From Nostoc sp. NIES-4103 (GTDB lineage Bacteria > Cyanobacteriota > Cyanobacteriia > Cyanobacteriales > Nostocaceae), in contig NZ_AP018288.1 in assembly GCF_002368335.1 (NCBI RefSeq), positions 2,013,355-2,077,354 on the forward strand: a DNA stretch of 64,000 nucleotides, written 5' to 3'. Under the pieces are notes generated by a model. It was not told where the DNA came from. It ran no database searches and was given only the letters and a program-made list of their open reading frames with translations. This document shows, in pieces, positions 34,699-43,859 of this stretch. The position numbers and the translations under genes are program-made. The stretch's first letter is position 1, and each line of letters opens with the position of its first letter.

Positions 34699-35547
34699 AT
34701 GAAGAAATATAAATTTTTCAACTTTCTTCTGCCTTTTGTGGGTGTAGTTTCACTTATACTCCTGCTGCACTGGCAAAAAGCACCTGCACAATCTTCAAGT
34801 ATTCACTTAACAATGGGGAACCCCAGTGGGGCTGTCACAAGCACTTCATACCCCAACAATTATCTGATGAGCAAATCTCAGTATGCACTGTCATACAACA
34901 ATACTACAAGAATCCCCAATTGGGTAAGTTGGCAACTGAATAATAACTGGCTAGGCAGCGCTCCACGTCAAGATGATTTTCGTGCTGATACATCCCTCCC
35001 TAGCAGTTGGTATCGGGTTCAAGGAACTGATTACCAAGGTAGTGGATTTGATAGGGGACATATGACTCCTTCAGCAGACAGAACAAACACAGTTACGAAT
35101 AACTCTGCAACCTTCTTGATGACAAATATGATTCCCCAAGCTCCTGATAACAATCAAGGGCCGTGGGCTAACCTGGAAACCTATTGCCGAGACTTAGTTG
35201 TTAATCAAGGGAAAGAACTTTATATCATTTCGGGTGGATATGGTAGTGGGGGCACTGGCTCGAATGGAACGAGATACACAATTGCTAATGGCAATATTCA
35301 AGTCCCGGCAAGAACTTGGAAAGTTATTGTTGTATTAGATACACCAGGTTCTGGGGCAAGTGGTGTGACCACTAACACGCGGGTTATTGCTGTTGACATG
35401 CCTAACTCACAAGGAATTAGAAGTGACAACTGGAGAACATATAGAGTTTCTGTTGATAGCATTGAATCTAATACAGGTTACAACTTCCTTTCCAATGTCT
35501 CTACTTCTATTCAAAGTGTAATTGAGGCCAGAATTGATAATCTGTAA
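34699..35547 (+). CDS. nucA: Secreted non-specific nuclease NucA
   Basis: A 282-residue DNA/RNA non-specific endonuclease, clearly homologous to Anabaena NucA. A signal peptide (FFNFLLPFVGVVSLILLLHW, cleaved near APAQS) precedes the domain. The DRGH motif gives the catalytic His121 (GFDRGHMTPSADR). N152 and E160 (APDNNQGPWANLETYC) match the Mg-binding Asn and activating Glu of NucA by spacing. It degrades nucleic acid outside the cell. The inhibitor gene nuiA is the next gene, convergent, 569 bp away. Upstream lies a 30-bp palindrome. Confidence 0.95.
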   Translation: MKKYKFFNFLLPFVGVVSLILLLHWQKAPAQSSSIHLTMGNPSGAVTSTSYPNNYLMSKSQYALSYNNTTRIPNWVSWQLNNNWLGSAPRQDDFRADTSLPSSWYRVQGTDYQGSGFDRGHMTPSADRTNTVTNNSATFLMTNMIPQAPDNNQGPWANLETYCRDLVVNQGKELYIISGGYGSGGTGSNGTRYTIANGNIQVPARTWKVIVVLDTPGSGASGVTTNTRVIAVDMPNSQGIRSDNWRTYRVSVDSIESNTGYNFLSNVSTSIQSVIEARIDNL

Positions 35548-35896
35548 GCTGATGTGTGTCCAAATTGGAAATTATCTGGTTAATATTGTCATTTGTCATT
35601 TGTCATTTGTAAATACTTTTGACTAATGACCAGTGACAAAGAACTAATTCAATGGGTTTTAGCTCAATACGGTTCAGTTAAGCATTTCTCCCTTCTCTCT
35701 GTGTCACGGACACTTTCCAAGGGCGGGGGGGAACCCCCGCACGGAAGTGTCCTCCTCTGCGCCTGGTGCGGTACCCTTCGGGAAGCCGCTAGCCTGCGGC
35801 AACGCTTCGCGAACGCGTCTACGTTAAAAAAATTGACTTTGATAAAAAATTTTAGCCTTAACTGAACCGTATTGGGTTTTAGCTGAATTTAAATAT

Positions 35897-35938
35897 AAAT
35901 TACAAGCCTATTTAACCTGGCGGATAGGCTTGTAATTT
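35897..35938. terminator. Perfect 15-bp hairpin, likely bidirectional terminator
   Basis: AAATTACAAGCCTAT and ATAGGCTTGTAATTT pair perfectly around a 12-nt loop, with AT-rich ends that give U-rich 3' tails on both strands. It lies between convergent nucA and nuiA. Confidence 0.6.
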
Positions 35939-35941
35939 ATC

Positions 35942-36086
35942 AGGACTTACGCAACTGGCACACATATTTTCTGGGATGGCAGTAAACAGTCAACAGTCCA
36001 TGGTCAAAAATTAAGCTTTCTTGGACTATTGACTATTGACTTTTGACGACCCACATGAAAAAAATATGACAATGCGCGTAAGTCCT
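35942..36086. mobile_element. MITE-like element, family 2 copy A
   Basis: Inverted ends AGGACTTACGC (35942-35952) and GCGTAAGTCCT (36076-36086), with weaker similarity continuing inward (CACATATTTT against AAAATATGAC). About 145 bp, no coding content. Atttat stands next to both ends and may be a target duplication. A shorter relative lies at 55790-55879. Confidence 0.7.
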
Positions 36087-36116
36087 ATTTATATTGATTT
36101 CCCAGTTGACTAATAG

Positions 36117-36518
36117 CTAGGTTTCCACAACTTTTGTTGACAGTCCTACTAAGTCACCGGATTGGGTTTTGCCAACAATATAGACATCAATGTTGATAGT
36201 GCCCACACGATAAACCTGAATATCGCTAAGGTTAGCTTTGAGGGTTTCTACAAGTGCCCTAAATTGTTTAACAGTTTCTTTCTGGTTTTGATCATGCCAA
36301 TCTTTTTCCTGGGCACTATTACGAAAGAAATAATCTAGGTCAACTTTCTCGACTGGCACATCTTGGGAATGATCTGTTAGTTGGAGAAGTTTTTGATCTG
36401 TGAGGGCTGCTTGAGCTTGAGCAGACCATAAAAAAACTTCAAAGGGATAATCAGACTCACTCATGAAAAGCAAGCCATCGGATGCTTGCTTTAATTTTTC
36501 AGTAATCTCGTTAGTCAT
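36117..36518 (-). CDS. nuiA: Nuclease inhibitor NuiA
   Basis: A 133-residue cytosolic inhibitor of NucA. It matches Anabaena NuiA through LKQASDGLLFMSESDYPFEVFLW, the central VYRVGTINIDVYIVGKT and the C-terminus STKVVET. In the known NucA-NuiA complex the terminal Thr reaches the nuclease metal site; that terminus is preserved. There is no signal peptide, as expected for protection of the cytoplasm before the nuclease is exported. Confidence 0.94.
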   Translation of the reverse strand: MTNEITEKLKQASDGLLFMSESDYPFEVFLWSAQAQAALTDQKLLQLTDHSQDVPVEKVDLDYFFRNSAQEKDWHDQNQKETVKQFRALVETLKANLSDIQVYRVGTINIDVYIVGKTQSGDLVGLSTKVVET

Positions 36519-36550
36519 TTGGGCTAGTCCTCTTTAGCACGAGCGCACTT

Positions 36551-37549
36551 TTATTTATGCCGCTGTTGATGCCATTGCCATGCGTGAGTCACAATATCTT
36601 TGATGGATGGGTACTGAGGTTGCCAGCCTAAGATTTTTCTGGCTTTTTCTCCACTGCCGATGAGACTTGGTGGATCTCCAGCGCGGCGATCGCACTCTTG
36701 TATTGGTATGCTAAGTCCAGTCACTTCTTCGGCAGCTTTTATTACTTCTTTGACGGAGAAGCCACTGCCATTGCCCAGGTTGAAAACTTCACTCTCACCG
36801 CCTTTTAATAAATATTCCAATCCCAAAACATGGGCATCTGCTAAGTCGCTAACATGAATATAATCACGAATACAAGTACCATCGGGTGTGGGGTAATCTG
36901 TGCCAAAAATGGAGATAGATTCCCGTTTGCCTAAAGCTGTCAACAGCACTAGGGGAATTAAATGGGTTTCTGGGTTGTGATCTTCACCTAATAATCCGTT
37001 GGGATGAGCGCCAGCAGCATTAAAGTAGCGAAAACGCACCGATTTAAAACCATAAGCCACATCAAAGTCGGAGAGAATCCGCTCCACCATCAGCTTAGTA
37101 GCACCATAGGGGTTGATGGGGTTTTGGGGATGGTTTTCTGGAATAGGTATAACTTCTGGTACTCCATAGGTGGCACAAGTGGAAGAAAAGACAAATTTCT
37201 TAACAGATGCAGCCAACATCGCTTCTAATAGTGTTAAAGTCCCAACGACGTTATTACGGTAGTATTTAGCAGGGTCTGTTACCGATTCTCCTACGTAGGC
37301 ATAGGCAGAAAAGTGCATGACTGCGGCAATATTACGGGTTTGAAATAAATCATCCAGCAAGGCGCGATCGCCTGTATCGCCAATGACAAGTTCTACCTGT
37401 AGCACCTTTTCTACCAAGTCCTGATGACCGTAGACCAGATTATCGAGGATTAACACGTCATAATCGGCTTGCTTAAGAGCAAGTACTGTATGGGAACCAA
37501 TATATCCTGCTCCCCCTGTGACTAAAATGCTGGGCTTTCCAGGCGACAT
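36551..37549 (-). CDS. galE: UDP-glucose 4-epimerase
   Basis: A 332-residue extended SDR. The NAD motif is GGAGYIGSH (residues 12-20). The catalytic SSTCATYG and YGATKLMVE (YxxxK) are intact. RFRYFNAAGAHPNGLLGEDH and DYIHVSDLADAH are family signatures. It interconverts UDP-glucose and UDP-galactose for polysaccharide synthesis. It sits 32 bp upstream of nuiA on the same strand, so the two may be co-transcribed. Confidence 0.95.
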   Translation of the reverse strand: MSPGKPSILVTGGAGYIGSHTVLALKQADYDVLILDNLVYGHQDLVEKVLQVELVIGDTGDRALLDDLFQTRNIAAVMHFSAYAYVGESVTDPAKYYRNNVVGTLTLLEAMLAASVKKFVFSSTCATYGVPEVIPIPENHPQNPINPYGATKLMVERILSDFDVAYGFKSVRFRYFNAAGAHPNGLLGEDHNPETHLIPLVLLTALGKRESISIFGTDYPTPDGTCIRDYIHVSDLADAHVLGLEYLLKGGESEVFNLGNGSGFSVKEVIKAAEEVTGLSIPIQECDRRAGDPPSLIGSGEKARKILGWQPQYPSIKDIVTHAWQWHQQRHK

Positions 37550-37788
37550 AGTTTTTCCTTAAACTTGACAACTACTCAATTAATTTAGTTTACTGGTGCC
37601 ACATTACTCAGCCAAAAAATTACAAATAATAGACGCAGAGTGAAAAAATTGCACTAAAATCACTACGACGGTAGTCTTTTGGTGTGAGGTTTGAGGTCTT
37701 TTATGTCAGGTAACATTGCGATTACTAAAATAAACCTACTGCCCAACACCTTTAGGCTAACGGCAGCAGAAAATTTGAGAGTTTATCT

Positions 37789-38475
37789 ATGTTTCTATTG
37801 CTAAGCCGAGTACTGGTGTGGTTACTGATTGGCACTATCGTCTACTCTCTGTTCCAAAGATTTTATCCCAGTGGAACATTTGTAGGACGACTAGTGTTAG
37901 GCCTTGTGTTGGTTGTCATAGCTTTATCGTTTGTGAACCCCAGTGAACCAGCTGTGGCGTCTTTGTGGAGGTTGATATCGTTCCCACTCAAGCCTTTGGG
38001 AGCGTCGGTTTTAATGTTAATATTTGCTGCTCAGAGAATAAAAGGAGGTGGAATAGACAAGCCAGGAGGATATTTAGTGGGTTGGGCGCTGACAATTTTG
38101 TTGTTGGCAAGTACACCAGCGATCGCTTACTTTTTAGTCAGGGCACCAATCGCAACGGTGGGTGATACCCAGCTAGCAAATGGGCAAATTGTCCAGAATT
38201 ATCAGCTAGCCTCATCGTCATTCAACGCGGCTCAATCTGGGACGCTTTTGGCATTGGGGCAAAACACACAATCAGCTAATATTTCAGATGTAGCATTCAA
38301 CTCACTGGATATCAAAATCCCTCCTTACCTGTTGCAAAATCCCCAAGATATTAGAACGCGAGGATTGCGGATTGAAGACTTTGTACCCAGTGCAGCAACG
38401 CTGCAACTCACAACCCAAGTCTGGGAAAGTTACCTCAATCAGGTTTACGTTTTCTTGCGTGGTCGCCAGACATAA
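37789..38475 (+). CDS. Hypothetical membrane protein
   Basis: A 228-residue protein with about four membrane segments in the first 130 residues (VLVWLLIGTIVYSLF, LVLGLVLVVIALSFV, VLMLIFAAQRI, ALTILLLASTPAIAYFLV). A soluble C-terminal region follows, rich in Asn/Gln/Ser and ending RIEDFVPSAATLQLTTQVWESYLNQVYVFLRGRQT. Family not recognised. The N-terminal topology resembles that of DUF218/YdcF proteins, but the enzymatic domain is absent. Confidence 0.65.
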   Translation: MFLLLSRVLVWLLIGTIVYSLFQRFYPSGTFVGRLVLGLVLVVIALSFVNPSEPAVASLWRLISFPLKPLGASVLMLIFAAQRIKGGGIDKPGGYLVGWALTILLLASTPAIAYFLVRAPIATVGDTQLANGQIVQNYQLASSSFNAAQSGTLLALGQNTQSANISDVAFNSLDIKIPPYLLQNPQDIRTRGLRIEDFVPSAATLQLTTQVWESYLNQVYVFLRGRQT

Positions 38476-38834
38476 GGCTAAACAAATAACCTTAAACCAG
38501 TAAACAGTGAACAGTAAACAGCTAAAAATAAAAACTCCACGTCTGGAGTTTTGTCAGTGGTCAGTGGTCAGTAGTCAGTAGTCAGTGGAAAATCACAACT
38601 AACAACTAACTACTGACAACTGACTACTAACCCTTTGGGTGACGCTCCTGCGTCGAAGATCGCTCTTGAGATCGTCAGTTGCTCATGGGGAGCCACTGCG
38701 TTGGACGGGTTTCCCGGCAGCCTTTGCAAGTGGCGTGGAAACCCCCAAGATCGCACTGACTCACAACTGACACGCGAAGCGCAAACTGATAACTGAATAT
38801 TGGTTTAGGATCATAAAGTTGCAAAACTGCTTTA
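38476..38834. repeat. Repeat-filled intergenic region
   Basis: It contains cagtaaacagt units (38502-38522), gtcagtg/gtcagta heptamers with an inverted partner actgacaactgac (38553-38625), and a scrambled G/C-rich repeat (38630-38760). No gene is visible. The gtcagta array type also appears inside the histidine kinase gene at 41723-41800. Confidence 0.8.
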
Positions 38835-40586
38835 ATGGCAAAATCTCGACGACTGGCTAAACTCGGTGCTTACCTGCGTCCCCATTGGCGCGAGGCGACT
38901 TTAGGCATTATTGCTTTATTGTCTGTCAATGGGCTTGGCGTTTACATCCCTTTGTTAATTCGCGCCTGTGTTGACAAACTCTCGACCAACTTTAGCTTGA
39001 ATGAAGTACTGTATTACATAATACAGATCATTTTACTGAGTTCAGCAATGTTACTGATCCGTATGGCGTCGCGCATCTGGCTGTTTGGAGTGGGGCGTCA
39101 GGTAGAATTTGACCTGAAACAACGAATTTTTCAACACTTACTGCGGCTAGAGCCGTCTTATTTTGCCACGAATACTATTGGCGATTTAATTAGCAGAGCT
39201 ACTAGTGATGTGGAAAATATCCGGCGGTTGTTGGGCTTTGCAGTACTCAGTTTGGCAAATACTTTGTTTGCCTACGCCCTAACATTGCCAGTGATGCTGG
39301 GAATTAGTGTGAATCTCACACTAGCCGCCTTGGGAGTTTATCCGTTGATATTATTGTTAGTAAATCTGTTCAGCAATCGCTTGCGTCAGCAACAAGCGAA
39401 GGTACAAGAGCAACTTTCCGACATCAGCGAACTCATTCAAGAGGATATTAGCGGTATTGCTCTGATTAAAATCTACGCCCAAGAAGAAAACGAGCGTCGC
39501 GCTTTCGCCCTTAAGAATCAGCAGCTATTAGCAGCCAACCTGCAACTGGCAAAAAGCCGAAATACTTTGTTTCCGTTAATTAATGGTCTAGCTAATCTCA
39601 GTTCACTGGTGGTTATCTGGCTAGGGGCGACGCAAATTTCTTCTGGAACCCTGGCGGTTGGGGATTTTTTGGCACTCCTGATTTATATAGAACGTCTGGT
39701 TTTCCCCACCGCTTTGTTAGGATTCACAATTACAGCTTACCAACGAGGTGAGGTGAGTATTGACCGCCTTGACTCTATTTTTAATGTGACACCCAAAATT
39801 CAAGATACAGCCGATGTTGTACATTTGCCTAGGGATGAAGTTAAAGGAGAATTAATAGCTAAAAATCTCAGTTACACTTATCCAAGCTCCAGTATACCAG
39901 CTTTAGAAAATGTCAACTTTACTATCGCTCCTGGGGAATTAGTGGCAATTGTCGGGGCAATTGGTTCTGGGAAAACAACTTTAGCAAATGCCATACCACG
40001 CTTATTGGATATTGAGCCAGGGCAGCTGTTTTTAGACGGGTGGGATATTACCAAGATAGCACTGGCAGACTTACGAAGTGCGATCGCCTACGTGCCACAA
40101 GATAGCTTTTTGTTCAGCACTACCATCAAAAATAATATCCGTTACGGCGACCCATTGAGAGAACAAGAAGATGTAGAATATTTTGCCAAAATAGCCCAGA
40201 TTGACGCAGAAATCAATAATTTTCCGCAACGATACGAAACCATCGTTGGTGAACGTGGTATTACTCTTTCTGGCGGTCAACGGCAACGTACTGCCCTAGC
40301 TCGTGCCATGCTGGTCGATGCTCCAATATTAATTTTGGATGATGCCCTCTCTAGTGTGGATAATCAAACTGCCACACGAATTCTCAATAATCTTTCTAGT
40401 GGCAACGTTCCTAAAACAATCATTTTTATTACTCATCAACTATCTGCTGCTGCTGCTGCTGACCGGATTTTTGTTATAGATAAGGGAAAAATTGTTCAGA
40501 TAGGCAATCACTTGGAACTAGTGCAACAAGAAGGTCTATATCGAACTTTGTGGAGTCAGCACCAAGTAGAAGAATTATTACATTGA
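38835..40586 (+). CDS. ABC exporter, fused membrane and ATPase domains (MdlB-like)
   Basis: A 583-residue half-transporter with six membrane segments in residues 20-300 and an ATPase domain. Walker A is GAIGSGKTT, the Q-loop YVPQDSFLFS, the signature LSGGQRQR, Walker B ILILDDALSSVDN and the switch His in FITHQLS. Walker B carries Asp-Asp where the catalytic Glu usually stands (LDD rather than LDE), as in one half of asymmetric exporters such as MdlA/MdlB types. That suggests a heterodimer partner elsewhere. Substrate unknown. Confidence 0.88.
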   Translation: MAKSRRLAKLGAYLRPHWREATLGIIALLSVNGLGVYIPLLIRACVDKLSTNFSLNEVLYYIIQIILLSSAMLLIRMASRIWLFGVGRQVEFDLKQRIFQHLLRLEPSYFATNTIGDLISRATSDVENIRRLLGFAVLSLANTLFAYALTLPVMLGISVNLTLAALGVYPLILLLVNLFSNRLRQQQAKVQEQLSDISELIQEDISGIALIKIYAQEENERRAFALKNQQLLAANLQLAKSRNTLFPLINGLANLSSLVVIWLGATQISSGTLAVGDFLALLIYIERLVFPTALLGFTITAYQRGEVSIDRLDSIFNVTPKIQDTADVVHLPRDEVKGELIAKNLSYTYPSSSIPALENVNFTIAPGELVAIVGAIGSGKTTLANAIPRLLDIEPGQLFLDGWDITKIALADLRSAIAYVPQDSFLFSTTIKNNIRYGDPLREQEDVEYFAKIAQIDAEINNFPQRYETIVGERGITLSGGQRQRTALARAMLVDAPILILDDALSSVDNQTATRILNNLSSGNVPKTIIFITHQLSAAAAADRIFVIDKGKIVQIGNHLELVQQEGLYRTLWSQHQVEELLH

Positions 40587-40746
40587 ACTGGGGACTGGAT
40601 ATTGGGTATTGGGTATTGGGAAAACTCTTACCTAGTCCCCAGTCCCTAGTCCCCAGTCCCTAGTACCCAGTCCCAATTTAAAGACAATTTAATATGCAGC
40701 AAATATAATCTGTAGATAATCCTTGAACCACTATCAATTGTGGTGT

Positions 40747-42072
40747 ATGCTGCAATTTCTGGAAAATTTCTTTACTGAGGCTTCATTTATTCCACATGGG
40801 CATTGTTACCTTTGGCAGCCCAGTTTGGTGTGGCTAAATATCGTGTCAGATTCTGTGATTGCCCTAGTCTACTATTCCATTCCTGCTATCCTTGTTTACT
40901 TTGCCCACAAGCGAAAAGATTTCCCCTTCAAATGGATACTTGTATTGTTTGGAGCTTTTATCATTTCCTGTGGTACAACCCATATCATGGATGTATGGAC
41001 GCTTTGGCATCCAACTTACTGGGTTTCGAGTTTTATCAAAGTTATTACAGCTATTGTTTCAGCGTATACAGCAGTAGCGCTATTACCCATAATTCCCCAA
41101 GCATTGGCTTTGCCGAGTCCGTCACAACTAAAAGCCGCTAATTTTCAATTGAAACTTACCCTACAAGAACTTGCAAGCACCCAAACCCAACTAATTCAAA
41201 CTGAAAAAATGTCTTCTTTGGGCCAATTGGTTGCGGGTATTGCTCATGAAATTAACAATCCTATTAACTTCATTTATGGCAATACTAGTCTCGTCAATGA
41301 ATATACTGAAAACTTACTAAATTTGATTGCACTTTATCAGCAAAACTACCCACTTACGGTTCCAGAAATTCAAGCTTTAAATGAGGAGATTGACCTCAAT
41401 TTTATTCAAGAAGACTTACCGAAAATTTTATCTTCCATGAAAATGGGAGCTGATCGTATCCGCAATATAGTTTTATCCTTAAGGAACTTTTCACGGCTAG
41501 ATGAAGCAGAAATAAAAGAAGTTGATATTCATGAAGGGATTGATAGCACTCTTGTGATTTTGCAAAATCGCTTGCAAGGTAAAAAAGATCAGCCAGAGAT
41601 TCACGTTATTAAAGAGTACGGCAATTTACCTAAAGTCGAATGCTATCCTAGACAACTTAATCAAGTGTTTATGAATATTTTAACTAATGCTATTGATGCT
41701 TTGGAAGAGTCGGTAATTAATAGTCAGTGGTCAGTAGTCAGTAGTCATTTGTCAGTAGTCAGTGGAAAAACAACTGATAACGCACAACTGACAATTGACA
41801 AGCTTGTAATTAGTATTCGCACTGAGGTTGTAGACAGCAATCAAGTGATGATTCGGATTGCTGATAATGGCTGTGGTATGACAGAAGCGGTAAGGCAAAA
41901 AATTTTTGAGCCATTTTTTACCACTAAACCTGTTGGTTCAGGTACAGGTCTAGGAATGTCTATTAGCTATCAAATTATAAGCAAGCATGGTGGTCTGCTA
42001 AAGTGTATTTCAGCACCACTTCAAGGTACAGAGTTTCTCATCCAGATTCCAACTCGGTTGAAGCTTTCTTGA
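40747..42072 (+). CDS. Ethylene-receptor-type sensor histidine kinase
   Basis: About 441 residues from the ATG at 40747. The N-terminus has three membrane helices matching the ethylene-binding domain of plant ETR1: D35 in [14 protein letters not shown], and C75 and H79 in [12 protein letters not shown] (ETR1 Asp25, Cys65, His69; the Asp-Cys distance of 40 is identical). The Cys/His pair holds copper(I) in ETR1. [12 protein letters not shown] precedes helix 1, as in Synechocystis SynEtr1. The kinase core has H168 in [13 protein letters not shown]-box [16 protein letters not shown]1 IADNGCGM and [11 protein letters not shown]. About 30 residues between N and G1 boxes are encoded by an STRR insertion. 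No response regulator is adjacent. Confidence 0.9.
   Translation: MLQFLENFFTEASFIPHGHCYLWQPSLVWLNIVSDSVIALVYYSIPAILVYFAHKRKDFPFKWILVLFGAFIISCGTTHIMDVWTLWHPTYWVSSFIKVITAIVSAYTAVALLPIIPQALALPSPSQLKAANFQLKLTLQELASTQTQLIQTEKMSSLGQLVAGIAHEINNPINFIYGNTSLVNEYTENLLNLIALYQQNYPLTVPEIQALNEEIDLNFIQEDLPKILSSMKMGADRIRNIVLSLRNFSRLDEAEIKEVDIHEGIDSTLVILQNRLQGKKDQPEIHVIKEYGNLPKVECYPRQLNQVFMNILTNAIDALEESVINSQWSVVSSHLSVVSGKTTDNAQLTIDKLVISIRTEVVDSNQVMIRIADNGCGMTEAVRQKIFEPFFTTKPVGSGTGLGMSISYQIISKHGGLLKCISAPLQGTEFLIQIPTRLKLS
41723..41800. repeat. STRR insertion inside a histidine kinase gene
   Basis: Gtcagtggtcagtagtcagt-type heptamers, with the inverted partner acaactgacaattgac, lie in frame within the ATPase domain coding region. 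The same arrangement is intergenic at 38553-38625. Confidence 0.85.
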
Positions 42073-42140
42073 TTTAGGAAATTGGTAACTTTTATATCAA
42101 GTTCGGCTAATTACTTACGATATAGTCGGTTTGCCTAGTA

Positions 42141-42252
42141 ATGGGTGATGGGTGATGGGTGATGGGTAATGGGTAATGGGTAAGATGTGATGACTAATAG
42201 TAAAATCCAATTCCCAATTCCCAATTCCCAATTCCCAATTCCCAATTCCCCA
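42141..42252. repeat. Compound STRR element, copy B (inverted)
   Basis: Gggtgat/gggtaat heptamers (42142-42182), the identical 26-nt core in reverse (42183-42208) and about six caattcc heptamers (42208-42250). It is the reverse complement of the element at 12446-12550. Confidence 0.92.
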
Positions 42253-42366
42253 GTTTTAAAGCTTCACATAACTTGATGAAATTGATGTGTAATTACTGCG
42301 TTAGTTTTTTTAGGCACTTGGGCAGTATAAAGTACCGAATAAACTAATCTGGTACTGGTATAGGTG

Positions 42367-43041
42367 ATGCTTAAAATTGAGTTATCAGCGTCTTCTCCCA
42401 TTGGGGACTTTTCTCTTTCCAAGTTACAGTTTCGCCATGTGGGAGCGATCGCTTCTCTGGTATTCATTAGCCTGCTATATTCATGGAGTGGATTACCATC
42501 TCACCATGCTATACCTAACTGTTGGGAAGGCTTTTTGTGGGGAATAGCAAATCCAGTAATTGCTTTGGATCGTTTGGCTGGTATTGTTGCTATCGGCTTA
42601 CTCTCGGCTGGAATTGTTGGTGGGACTTTGGTTGCTGCTTCGTTTGTGTTGGCAAGTGTTTTGGGAATGGTAATTTATCTGTTCTGGCTCAATTTACCAG
42701 GTGCAGAAATTGCCATCGCTATTTCCAGCATGCTCTTCGGAACTATGCTAATACTGACAAATCGACCTAACTGGTTAATAGTGGCGCTGCTGGGTGCGAT
42801 CGCTGGTTTGTTTCAAGGTTATAGTGATGGTCAATCCATCATGAGTGCAGGAATACTACCGTCGTTTGCCTATATTTTAGGCGTTACTGTCACTCAATAC
42901 GCAGTTGCCATGAGTGCCAGAGAAATTGGTAATACAATCAGTTCTAACAACATTAATAGAATTGTACCAAGGACAATTCTCTTTGTCGGCTTCGCTTTCT
43001 GTGCTATTGGTATTGTCTTTTTGAAAAGCTCGCTCAATTAA
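42367..43041 (+). CDS. HupE/UreJ-like membrane protein with altered metal motif
   Basis: About 224 residues from the ATG at 42367, with about six membrane segments. GFLWGIANPVIALDRLAGIVAIGLLSAG aligns with the HupE/UreJ signature (GFxHPxxGxDHLxAMxAVGL), but the metal-binding His residues are changed (HP to NP, DH to DR). HupE proteins are nickel or cobalt permeases; loss of both His argues for another substrate or a non-transport role. FQGYSDGQSIMSAGILPSFAYILG also fits the family. It stands alone. Confidence 0.75.
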   Translation: MLKIELSASSPIGDFSLSKLQFRHVGAIASLVFISLLYSWSGLPSHHAIPNCWEGFLWGIANPVIALDRLAGIVAIGLLSAGIVGGTLVAASFVLASVLGMVIYLFWLNLPGAEIAIAISSMLFGTMLILTNRPNWLIVALLGAIAGLFQGYSDGQSIMSAGILPSFAYILGVTVTQYAVAMSAREIGNTISSNNINRIVPRTILFVGFAFCAIGIVFLKSSLN

Positions 43042-43181
43042 AATAGAGCATTTTGTCCCTGAGCTAAATCTATAACAATCCAAAATCTCAAATTTCAAAT
43101 GCTATAAGCTTTCGGTAATTGCTAATGGGTAACTATTAACAAGTTCATCGCATAAATAGTTACCAATTAACAATTACATAC

Positions 43182-43859
43182 TTAGAATGCCCCGATTCGC
43201 CCAAAGATTACGTAGAGAGTTTTACCAATCAACAACAAGTCATACCACGGATACCAGTTGCGTTGATACTGCAAGTCTAAATCAACTATTTGTTCAAAGT
43301 CTTTCACTTGAGAACGACCGTTAACTTGCCATTCACCAGTTAACCCAGGTTTGACATTTAAACGTTGCCAGTGACGTGGCGTATATTTAATTACTTCATC
43401 TTTCAGAGGTGGTCGTGTTCCTACTAAACTCATTTCCCCTACAAGGACATTCCAAAATTGAGGTAGTTCGTCCAAGCTTGTGCTTCGCAAAAAGCGCCCC
43501 ACCTTTGTAACGCGAAAGTCATTTTTATTTTTAAAGATGAGTCCGTTAGCTTCATTCTCTACTAAAGATTTTAACTGTTCCGCATCACTAACCATCGAGC
43601 GGAATTTCCGGATACGAAAGGTACGTCCCTGAAGTCCATATCGTTCTTGAGTAAAGAAAATTGGGCCTGGGCTGTCGAGCTTGATAGCGATCGCTATCGG
43701 TACAAATACAATAGCTAGAATTAGTAGCCCCACCAAGCCTCCAACTATATCAAGACTGCGCTTGAATTTAGACTCTACTGAGGGGTGATTAGTAAATTCT
43801 AGTTCCCAAGCTTTGTAAGTAGCACCTTGAAAGACGCCTTCTAATGATGTTTGATACAT
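43182..43859 (-). CDS. Undecaprenyl-phosphate sugar phosphotransferase (bacterial sugar transferase family)
   Basis: A 225-residue initiating glycosyl-1-phosphate transferase for exopolysaccharide. One membrane hairpin (IVGGLVGLLILAIVFVPIAIAI) is followed by the catalytic region: KLDSPGPIFFTQERYGLQGRTFRIRKFRSM, FLRSTSLDELPQFWNVLVGEMSLVGTRPP and PGLTGEWQVNGRS. This matches the short WbaP/PglC-like form without the large N-terminal membrane region. It transfers a sugar phosphate to the lipid carrier at the inner membrane. Confidence 0.93.
   Translation of the reverse strand: MYQTSLEGVFQGATYKAWELEFTNHPSVESKFKRSLDIVGGLVGLLILAIVFVPIAIAIKLDSPGPIFFTQERYGLQGRTFRIRKFRSMVSDAEQLKSLVENEANGLIFKNKNDFRVTKVGRFLRSTSLDELPQFWNVLVGEMSLVGTRPPLKDEVIKYTPRHWQRLNVKPGLTGEWQVNGRSQVKDFEQIVDLDLQYQRNWYPWYDLLLIGKTLYVIFGRIGAF

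Larger units (their letters stand above)
35548..36116. other. Intergenic region between nucA and nuiA
   Basis: It contains gtcattt repeats (35588-35612), a G/C-rich palindromic repeat (about 35715-35822, with aacgcttcgcgaacgcgtct), a strong hairpin at 35897-35938 and a MITE-like element at 35942-36086. A 79-codon open frame at 35626 crosses the repeats and is not credible. Confidence 0.6.

Noticed and set aside
35626..35865. 79-codon frame after nucA
   Set aside because: It crosses a known-type palindromic G/C repeat and has no ribosome site or protein-like composition.
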